Part shown: positions 34,149 through 39,772 of the stretch, piece after piece | How positions within the stretch are numbered: position 1 is the stretch's first letter | How the letters are laid out: each line of letters opens with the position of its first letter | Source of the DNA: Spirochaetia bacterium | GTDB taxonomy: Bacteria; Spirochaetota; Spirochaetia; Treponematales; Treponemataceae | Length of the DNA stretch: 39,772 nucleotides | Reading direction: 5' to 3' | Assembly: GCA_900767955.1 (NCBI GenBank) | Contig: CAAGBC010000061.1 | Span: 1 to 39,772, forward strand | The notes under the pieces: model-generated | Seen by the model: the letters and a program-made list of their open reading frames with translations, nothing else | What the model was told of the DNA's origin: nothing | Database searches by the model: none | Made by a program: the position numbers and the translations under genes

Positions 34149-35831
34149 TTATTTAATCACCTTCCAATCAATTCCGTTTTTGTTTTTAAAACATCGAACT
34201 TTGCAATTATATTTTTTTGCATTTTTTACAAAAAACTGAATATCACAAGCATATTGGCTCAATAAATCATCAGGATGAAAATTCAATTTTACAATTTGTT
34301 CCTTTGATTCAGATTCCACTCTGGAAATTGCACCATTTATCAAAACAATATCTTCCACAACTTGGGCTGCATAATTTTTTTGTTTTGCCGCAAGCAATGA
34401 CTTCAAAAACTGAATCTGGATTTTTTCTACTTCCACATGGGAATTACATTTTTGTGAAAAATCTTCTATTTTATTGGAAAAATTATTACCAAACCATTTT
34501 GCAAATTCTTCTATCAACGCAGATGGACGAAGATGTAAAAACTTTGCAACAGAAATAAACCAAGGAACAGCTCTTCCCTGATTATAAAAAATATTACAAG
34601 CAGCAGAAATTTTTCTACTACGCTCAATTTCTTCCTGTGGATATGTTGGAGTTTTTATCACATTATACGGAGGAATTTGTTCATACTCCATATTGAATTT
34701 TTTAGCATCTTCAAAAAGAACAGTTCCAGGCAAAACAGAAAGACAAAAAGTTTCCAAATTATTAGGATACAATTTCAACGCAAAATCAATGCTATTTTTA
34801 AATCCAGAAATTGTATCTCCTGGCAAACCATAAATTAAATCAAAACCAAAAACAGCGCCAACTTGGTTTAAATAATTTATATTTTTTTCAAACTTCTTTT
34901 TGTCTAATGACCTGTGAACATTTTTTAAAACTTCAGGATTTGCACTTTGAAGCCCAATTTGCAAGGCACAAGGAATTTTTGTAAAAGCCAAAGCCAATTC
35001 TTTATCAATAAATTCCGCACGAGCTTCAAAATAAAAAAACATTCCTGGGGCTTTTTTTGCAATTAAATTTAATATTTTTAAGGCTCGCTGTTTATTTGCG
35101 TTGTAAGTTGGGTCTAAAACAAAAACTTGTGAAATATTTTTTTTATTAAATAATTCTAATTCCGCTTCAATTCGTTCATCAGAAAAATACTGAACACATT
35201 TTTCGCCCTTTGATTCGTAACAATAGGAACATTTAAAAGGACAACCACGAGCCAATTCCCACAAAGCGCCGCCATATTCAGAAACATCCAATGTTCCATC
35301 TAAATACGGAGAAGATAATTCTGGCAAATTAGGAAAAACAGAACGGTCGGAACAAATTTTGTAATTTTTGGTGTAAACGCCCAGCGGCAAATTTGTAATA
35401 TTATTTTCTAAACAATTAATTAATTCAGGAACAGATTTTTCCCCAGCACCAGAAATTGTGTAATCAAAATTTTCAAAAGACAAAGGATTTGCAGTTACTT
35501 CTGGTCCGCCAGCAATAATAACAATATTTGCAGATTTTTGTTTTATCACTTTTGCAGTTTGTTCAATCAAATTGCGATTCCACACATAAACAGAAAAACA
35601 CAAATATTTTGGATTTTGTTCCAAAAGAATATTTGCAAAATACAAAGCAACATCATCAATTTTTTTGTTAGCAATATCTTCTAAACTTTGGGAAATTAAT
35701 TTTACTTCAAATTTATCTTTAGTTAATAAATCATTTTTAAGGGCAGAAGCGATACACGCAGCGCCTAAAGGCAAAGCCTGTGGAGAAGTTTCAATTAGCA
35801 GCGTTGAACAAATAATTAATTCTTTTTGCAT
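34149..35831 (-). CDS. Radical SAM protein with B12-binding-like N-terminal domain
   Basis: 560 residues. Residues about 1-150 look like a cobalamin-binding-type Rossmann domain (IVIIAGGPEVTANP, 103-116), and the radical SAM core begins at WELARGCPFKCSYCYESKG with cluster ligands Cys197, Cys201 and Cys204. The C-terminal part (about 430-560) matches the DUF4080 type often joined to such proteins. The substrate is unknown; the class includes methyltransferases and methylthiotransferases. The DXHXXG cobalamin motif is not obvious, so B12 may not be bound. It starts 12 nt after the FAD oxidoreductase stop, probably in one transcript. Confidence 0.85.
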   Translation of the reverse strand: MQKELIICSTLLIETSPQALPLGAACIASALKNDLLTKDKFEVKLISQSLEDIANKKIDDVALYFANILLEQNPKYLCFSVYVWNRNLIEQTAKVIKQKSANIVIIAGGPEVTANPLSFENFDYTISGAGEKSVPELINCLENNITNLPLGVYTKNYKICSDRSVFPNLPELSSPYLDGTLDVSEYGGALWELARGCPFKCSYCYESKGEKCVQYFSDERIEAELELFNKKNISQVFVLDPTYNANKQRALKILNLIAKKAPGMFFYFEARAEFIDKELALAFTKIPCALQIGLQSANPEVLKNVHRSLDKKKFEKNINYLNQVGAVFGFDLIYGLPGDTISGFKNSIDFALKLYPNNLETFCLSVLPGTVLFEDAKKFNMEYEQIPPYNVIKTPTYPQEEIERSRKISAACNIFYNQGRAVPWFISVAKFLHLRPSALIEEFAKWFGNNFSNKIEDFSQKCNSHVEVEKIQIQFLKSLLAAKQKNYAAQVVEDIVLINGAISRVESESKEQIVKLNFHPDDLLSQYACDIQFFVKNAKKYNCKVRCFKNKNGIDWKVIK

Positions 35832-35843
35832 AATGATTTTAAT

Positions 35844-37451
35844 TTATATCAAATTAGAAATTGCTTCACAAACATTTTCACCGTCAATTGCAGAAGAAAC
35901 AATTCCACCAGAATAACCAGAGCCTTCTCCGCAAGGAAAAATACCAGAAATAAATTCACATTCAAAAGTTTGTTTATTACGCAAAATTCTTACAGGTGTA
36001 CTTGTTCTTGTTTCACTTGCAATTAGCAATGCTTTTTCACAAACAAAACCTTTCATCATTTTGTCAAAATTCTTAAATCCCTGAATCAATCTTTTTGAAA
36101 TATGTTCAGGAAGCCATTTATCCAATCTGGAAGGAACAACACCTGGAGTATAACTTGTTACAGGCAACTGTGAAGAATCTTTATTTGCAATAAAGTCAGT
36201 CAAAACTTGCGCAGGAGCGGCCTGTCCTTTTCCGTTGTTTTTAGTTTGTTCTTCAATATATTTTCTAAAATAAAGTCCCGCAAGACAAGGAACTCCATTT
36301 TGTTTTGCTTTATTCACAAATTCCTGTGGAATATCTTCTGGACGAGTTTCTACAACAATTGCAGCATTTGACCATTTGGAATTTCTAGCAGCAGAAGACA
36401 TTCCGTTTACAACAATTTCATCAGGCCCCGTTGCAGAAGGAACCACAAATCCACCAGGGCACATACAGAATGAATAAACGCCTCGTTCTTCCACTTGTGT
36501 TGTCAAACGATATTCAGCAGTTGGAAGAATTCCATCATTATTTTGCCCATGATACTGAATTGCATCAATCAAAGTGCGAGGATGTTCCACACGAACGCCC
36601 ATTGCAAAAGTTTTTGCTTCCAACGCCTGAGGATTTACTTTTCCGATTAATTCATAAATATCAAATGCTGAATGACCAGTTGCAACAACCACTGCATCTG
36701 CTGTAAAAGTTTTTTGTTCTTGTGTGATTGTATTTTTTGTAACAATTCCAGTTACTTTATTTTTTTCATTTTTTATAAAATCAACACAACGAGTATCAAA
36801 ATAAAATTCCCCACCAAGTGAAATTATTTTTTCCCGCATTGCATTAATTATCAAAGGAAGTTTATCAGTTCCAATGTGAGGATGTGCATCTGTCAAAATT
36901 GATTCGTTTGCCCCAAAATGAACAAAAATCTGAAGTATTTTATTTATATTTCCGCGCTTATTACTTCGGGTAAAAAGCTTGCCATCAGAAAAAGTTCCAG
37001 CGCCGCCTTCACCAAAACAATAATTTGAATCATCATTTACAAGATTTTGCGTACTTATTTTTGCAATATCTTGTTTTCGCTTTGAAGTAACACTTCCCCT
37101 TTCCACAATAATTGGTTTTATGCCTTTTTCCAATAATTTTAAGGCACCAAAAAGACCTGCAGGTCCGGCACCAACAATAATTACAGATTTATTACCAGAT
37201 ACGTTTTTCCATTCTGACAATTCAGAAGTTTTTATATCAGTTGATTTTTCACCAATAAAAACTTTATATCTTAAATGATATTTAACTTGCCCATGGCGAG
37301 CATCAATTGATTTTTTTACAAACACAAAAGACAAATCCTGATTGCCTACATAAACATTTTTTTTAGTTAATTCAGCAAGAATTGCCTTTTGAATTAATTT
37401 TTGATTTTTTTCATCTTGTGGTTTTATTGTGATTGTAACTTCTGAAATCAT
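35844..37451 (-). CDS. FAD-dependent oxidoreductase (COG2509-like)
   Basis: 535 residues. A short N-terminal domain (1-85) precedes the FAD-binding VIIVGAGPAGLFGALKLLEKG (dinucleotide motif GAGPAG, 94-99, with ERG at 117-119 for the ribose). VVVATGHSAFDIYE and the closing GEGSGYSGGIVSSAIDG (513-529) are typical of this uncharacterised flavoprotein family. No membrane segment. The reaction is unknown. A promoter lies upstream in the gap to ispDF. No ribosome-binding site adjoins the ATG. It precedes the radical SAM gene by 12 nt. Confidence 0.87.
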   Translation of the reverse strand: MISEVTITIKPQDEKNQKLIQKAILAELTKKNVYVGNQDLSFVFVKKSIDARHGQVKYHLRYKVFIGEKSTDIKTSELSEWKNVSGNKSVIIVGAGPAGLFGALKLLEKGIKPIIVERGSVTSKRKQDIAKISTQNLVNDDSNYCFGEGGAGTFSDGKLFTRSNKRGNINKILQIFVHFGANESILTDAHPHIGTDKLPLIINAMREKIISLGGEFYFDTRCVDFIKNEKNKVTGIVTKNTITQEQKTFTADAVVVATGHSAFDIYELIGKVNPQALEAKTFAMGVRVEHPRTLIDAIQYHGQNNDGILPTAEYRLTTQVEERGVYSFCMCPGGFVVPSATGPDEIVVNGMSSAARNSKWSNAAIVVETRPEDIPQEFVNKAKQNGVPCLAGLYFRKYIEEQTKNNGKGQAAPAQVLTDFIANKDSSQLPVTSYTPGVVPSRLDKWLPEHISKRLIQGFKNFDKMMKGFVCEKALLIASETRTSTPVRILRNKQTFECEFISGIFPCGEGSGYSGGIVSSAIDGENVCEAISNLI

Positions 37452-37459
37452 ATTTTGAT

Positions 37460-37512
37460 AAAAACTTAAAGTTTTTCCTCTATTATATAGTGATTAAATG
37501 ATATTTTTGCAA
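37460..37512 (-). promoter_or_regulatory. Promoter and palindrome upstream of the FAD oxidoreductase gene
   Basis: Minus strand: TTGCAA (37507-37512), 17-nt spacer, TATATA (37484-37489); TATAAT at 37482-37487 is an alternative -10 with a 19-nt spacer. Between promoter and gene lies a perfect 8+1+8 palindrome, AAAAACTT-A-AAGTTTTT (37460-37476), which could be an operator or a leader hairpin. Confidence 0.5.
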
Positions 37513-37515
37513 AAC

Positions 37516-38706
37516 TTATTTTGATAAAAGACAATTACACCATGCTTCAACAGCATTACCAGTGCCAACACAATCCATCTTTTCGCCAGTTTTAGCTTTT
37601 ACAAAAACTTTTTCTGCAGGAACATCTAAAGCCTTTGCAATTGAATTAATTACATTTTCCCTAAACGGAAGGAACTTTGGTTGTTCAAGTTTTATTACGC
37701 AATCAAGATTTTCTAATTTCCATCCTGCAGCTGTAATTTTTTGCCAAACAGTTTTTAACAAATCAACAGAATTGGCATCTTTCCATTTATTATCTTCAGG
37801 CGGAAAAAAACTTCCAATGTCGCCCAAGCCACTTGCACCTAACAAAGCATCAGTTACAGCGTGAAGTAACGCATCACCATCAGAATGGCCCTTTTCCCCT
37901 TTTTCAAAAGGAATTTCTACGCCACCAAGAATTAATTTTCTTCCTTCCACCAATTGATGAATATCATAACCCAAGCCAACTCGAATCATTGCATTTCCTT
38001 TGTTTGAATCATAATCTGAACTAAATGTAATTTTTTTATTTTTTTCGTCACCTTTTACAACTTTTACGGAACCAACATAAGTTCCCCAAATTTCAGTATC
38101 ATCAGTATATTCTTGATTATCGTCCGCTGCTTTTTGATGAGCTTCTAATAATTTTGCAAAATCAAATCCCTGCGGAGTTTGAACAGCGCACATCATATTA
38201 CGGTGAAGATGCTGAGTTATAAATCCGTTAGCATCAACAACTTTTTGTGTATCAACAGGAGCAATTCCCGGAACAGACGCACCAAATTCAACTGCTGCAT
38301 CAAAAACATCTTTTACAATTTGTTCAGACACAAAAGGACGGGCCCCATCGTGAATTAAAACAACATCAGTTTGCGGAAGTTGTTCCTTCACAGCTAAAAG
38401 CCCTTTAAATACAGATTCCTGCCGAGTAGAACCACCTTCTGTAATACATAATTTAGTATTTTTCAAAAGTTCTTCTACTTCATAGTCAGTTTTTAATGCT
38501 TCTAGAGTTTGATTTTCTTTATTTGAAGGAGTTGTAATAACAAGAAGTGAACAGTTTAATTTTTTTAGAAATGCTTTTGCACTTTCAGAAAGAATAGTTC
38601 CCTTGTTTAGGGGAAGATATTCTTTCTTTGTTTTGCTGCCCATTCTGTTAGAAGAACCTGCAGCAGTAATAATTACAGAAAGTGTAATGTTTTGTTTAGA
38701 AGTCAT
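37516..38706 (-). CDS. ispDF: Bifunctional IspD/IspF enzyme of the MEP isoprenoid pathway
   Basis: 396 residues. The N-terminal IspD part (about 1-235) joins CTP to methylerythritol phosphate: ITAAGSSNRMG (13-23), KKEYLPL and IHDGARPFV (118-126). The C-terminal IspF part (about 240-396) makes the cyclic diphosphate: GYDIH with metal ligands Asp248 and His250, then His282 in GHSDGDALLHAV. Cytoplasmic. The fused form is known in several bacteria, including treponemes. The open frame runs 32 codons further upstream through a Met/Leu-rich stretch that is only the other-frame reading of the carD acidic tail; the ATG at 38706 overlaps the carD stop by 11 nt. Confidence 0.95.
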   Translation of the reverse strand: MTSKQNITLSVIITAAGSSNRMGSKTKKEYLPLNKGTILSESAKAFLKKLNCSLLVITTPSNKENQTLEALKTDYEVEELLKNTKLCITEGGSTRQESVFKGLLAVKEQLPQTDVVLIHDGARPFVSEQIVKDVFDAAVEFGASVPGIAPVDTQKVVDANGFITQHLHRNMMCAVQTPQGFDFAKLLEAHQKAADDNQEYTDDTEIWGTYVGSVKVVKGDEKNKKITFSSDYDSNKGNAMIRVGLGYDIHQLVEGRKLILGGVEIPFEKGEKGHSDGDALLHAVTDALLGASGLGDIGSFFPPEDNKWKDANSVDLLKTVWQKITAAGWKLENLDCVIKLEQPKFLPFRENVINSIAKALDVPAEKVFVKAKTGEKMDCVGTGNAVEAWCNCLLSK

Positions 38707-39358
38707 CGCCGTCAAAATCATCGCCAGAATCAATATCGTCAGATGAATCATCATCATCGTCGTCGTCATCTGATGAATTTGAACGAGAAGTAACAACATC
38801 ATCCATTAAATCATCATCTTCATCATCAAGATCTTGAATAATATGTTTTACTTTTGGAGTTGATCCAGGTGGTTCTAATTTTGTGTGAATAAGAGTTTCA
38901 ACTTCTTTTGAAGGCATACCCATTGCAACAGAAATTTCATCTTCAAGTAATTTTTTTGCAGAATCGTAAAGTTTTCTTTCAAGAATAGGCAATTCTTTTA
39001 CTTTGCTTCTGTTGTACAAACAACGAACAATAGTTGCAATATCTGCGATTGTACCTTTTTTTAGTAAATCAAGATTCATCTGATAACGCAATTTCCAATC
39101 AGATGTAATTGGTTCAAAATCAGCTGATAACAAATCAAGTGCTTTTTGAGCTTCTTCTGCAGAAACAATAGCGCGAATTCCCAAATCTTCAGCTTTTTCA
39201 ACAGGAACCATAACAACCATGTCAGAAGCTTCAACATAAATCTTATAATAAGTCATTACATTGCCACGAAAATCCTTTTCAAAGATTTCTGTAATTTTTC
39301 CAACACCCTGACTTGGATAAACAATTTTTTGATCTATTTGAAATTTAGTATCACTCAT
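38696..39358 (-). CDS. carD: CarD-family transcription regulator with acidic tail
   Basis: 220 residues. The N-terminal CarD/TRCF RNA-polymerase-interacting domain (KFQIDQKIVYPSQGVGKI..., about 5-70) is followed by a helical DNA-contacting domain (about 75-165), then a very acidic tail (about 180-220) with an unbroken run of eight Asp and then further Asp/Ser/Gly. CarD stabilises open complexes at promoters, especially for rRNA. The tail is unusual for CarD and encoded by a GAT/GAC/TCA-rich stretch prone to slippage. A -10 box ends 8 nt before the ATG, without a Shine-Dalgarno sequence. The 3' end overlaps ispDF by 11 nt. Confidence 0.92.
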   Translation of the reverse strand: MSDTKFQIDQKIVYPSQGVGKITEIFEKDFRGNVMTYYKIYVEASDMVVMVPVEKAEDLGIRAIVSAEEAQKALDLLSADFEPITSDWKLRYQMNLDLLKKGTIADIATIVRCLYNRSKVKELPILERKLYDSAKKLLEDEISVAMGMPSKEVETLIHTKLEPPGSTPKVKHIIQDLDDEDDDLMDDVVTSRSNSSDDDDDDDDSSDDIDSGDDFDGDDF

Positions 39359-39366
39359 ATTTTGCT

Positions 39367-39375
39367 ATTATATCA
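39367..39375 (-). promoter_or_regulatory. Extended -10 promoter of carD (very short leader)
   Basis: Minus strand: TGA-TATAAT (hexamer 39367-39372) followed by 8 nt (AGCAAAAT) and the ATG at 39358. No clear -35 was found at 16-18 nt, which is common for extended -10 promoters. The predicted leader is 0-2 nt. Confidence 0.55.
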
Positions 39376-39448
39376 TAAAATTGGATAAAAATCTATTTTT
39401 GTTATTAAATAATAAGTAAATTAAACATTTTTTTTATATCATCATGTC

Positions 39449-39469
39449 ATCCTGAACTTGATTCAGGAT
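39449..39469. repeat. REP-like palindrome
   Basis: ATCCTGAA-CTTGA-TTCAGGAT: perfect 8-bp stem and 5-nt loop. The sequence TCATCCTGAACTTGATTCAG resembles a palindromic extragenic repeat I have seen in unrelated bacteria. It lies upstream of carD within the gene-free stretch 39359-39772. Confidence 0.6.
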
Positions 39470-39480
39470 CTCATTTACTT

Positions 39481-39772
39481 TTTTTCAAAAGGGTTTTTGA
39501 TTCTTTTTTTTTATTTAATTTTTTTTCAAAAAGTTTTTGATTTTTTTCTTTTTAATTTCTTCTTTGTTTTTATTTTTTTATAAAAATTATTATCACTTCA
39601 CTAAGGGGAAGGAACCAGCTCGGAGTCCGAAGCCCGCAGTTTCCTTCCCCTTAAACCCCTTCCTCCTTGGGCACGGCTTAGGGCACCGCCCTAAGAACCC
39701 CAGGGGGGATTACGCGAAAGAAATGAGCTTGCAGCCATTTCTTTGAGTGTTTTTTCTGAAGTAAGCGGGTTC
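39481..39772 (-). repeat. Structured repeat, copy C (inverted)
   Basis: In minus-strand orientation: hairpin TTAGGGC-GGT-GCCCTAA (39678-39694), GCCGTGCCC, main hairpin with arms 39636-39653 and 39602-39619 (16 of 18 paired) around the 16-nt loop GGGCTTCGGACTCCGA (39620-39635), then the conserved 3' flank and a tail with palindromes at 39526-39540 and 39485-39500. Upstream it adds another hairpin, AAAGAAATG (39717-39725) with CATTTCTTT (39736-39744). The last bases, GAAGTAAGCGGGTTC, match the start of copy B (1342-1356) in plus orientation, so a further copy may begin at the window edge. Confidence 0.85.

Noticed and set aside
38707..38802. Upstream extension of ispDF (Met/Leu/Thr-rich)
   Set aside because: It is the alternate frame of the carD acidic tail; the IspD domain begins right after the ATG at 38706.
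39537..39746. 69-residue open frame across repeat copy C
   Set aside because: It crosses the hairpin and tail; the differing stem sequences in the other copies would not preserve a protein.

Overview
The window is A+T-rich bacterial DNA that looks like a Treponema-type spirochaete, probably a gut or rumen species. The evidence is a fused IspDF, a CarD protein with an acidic tail, late flagellar genes (fliS, flgN-like) behind a sigma-28-like promoter, several lipoproteins with loose spirochaete-style lipoboxes (FFGC, ILGC, FFSC), and large starch-degrading enzymes. The species assignment is inference; no rRNA or tRNA gene is visible. Both ends lie inside copies of the same structured repeat, so this may be a whole contig that ends where a multicopy repeat broke the assembly.

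Layout. 1-1797: an aldo/keto reductase gene sits between two direct copies of a hairpin-plus-A-rich-tail repeat. 1798-2544: an unusual membrane-anchored MerR regulator with a C-terminal zinc ribbon. 2645-13645 (minus strand): metY, a cytoplasmic GH13 maltodextrin hydrolase, uvrD/pcrA, rimO, a rodZ-like gene, lolA and ftsH; lolA-rodZ-rimO-uvrD are tightly packed. 13778-15189 (plus): fliS, an flgN-like gene and folA behind the sigma-28-like promoter. 15182-17427 (minus): a CDF cation transporter and a membrane-anchored NUC1-type nuclease. 17533-27313 (minus): two giant lipoproteins, a 2003-residue enzyme with two GH13 domains (debranching plus amylase) and a 1207-residue InlB-type repeat protein. 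27645-31037: rqcH/NFACT and a DEAD-box helicase, convergent with abutting stop codons. 31038-31553: non-coding, with a 32-bp tandem array and a 118-bp inverted-repeat element. 31554-34077 (plus): a small lipoprotein and an ABC-F ATPase. 34149-39358 (minus): a radical SAM protein, a COG2509-type FAD oxidoreductase, ispDF and carD. The right end carries a REP-like palindrome and an inverted copy of the structured repeat.

How the genes work together. The surface lipoprotein amylase/debranching enzyme would cut starch outside the cytoplasm, and the signal-less GH13 enzyme would finish linear or cyclic maltodextrins inside. LolA, RodZ and FtsH serve the envelope; RqcH, ABC-F, DEAD-box and RimO serve the ribosome.

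The two most notable signals are (1) a repeat family with compensatory base changes in two successive hairpins, always followed by an A-rich tail of small TCAAA...TTTGA palindromes, and (2) six genes whose promoter -10 box ends only 6 or 8 nt before the start codon, which predicts leaderless or nearly leaderless mRNAs and also fixes two start codons.
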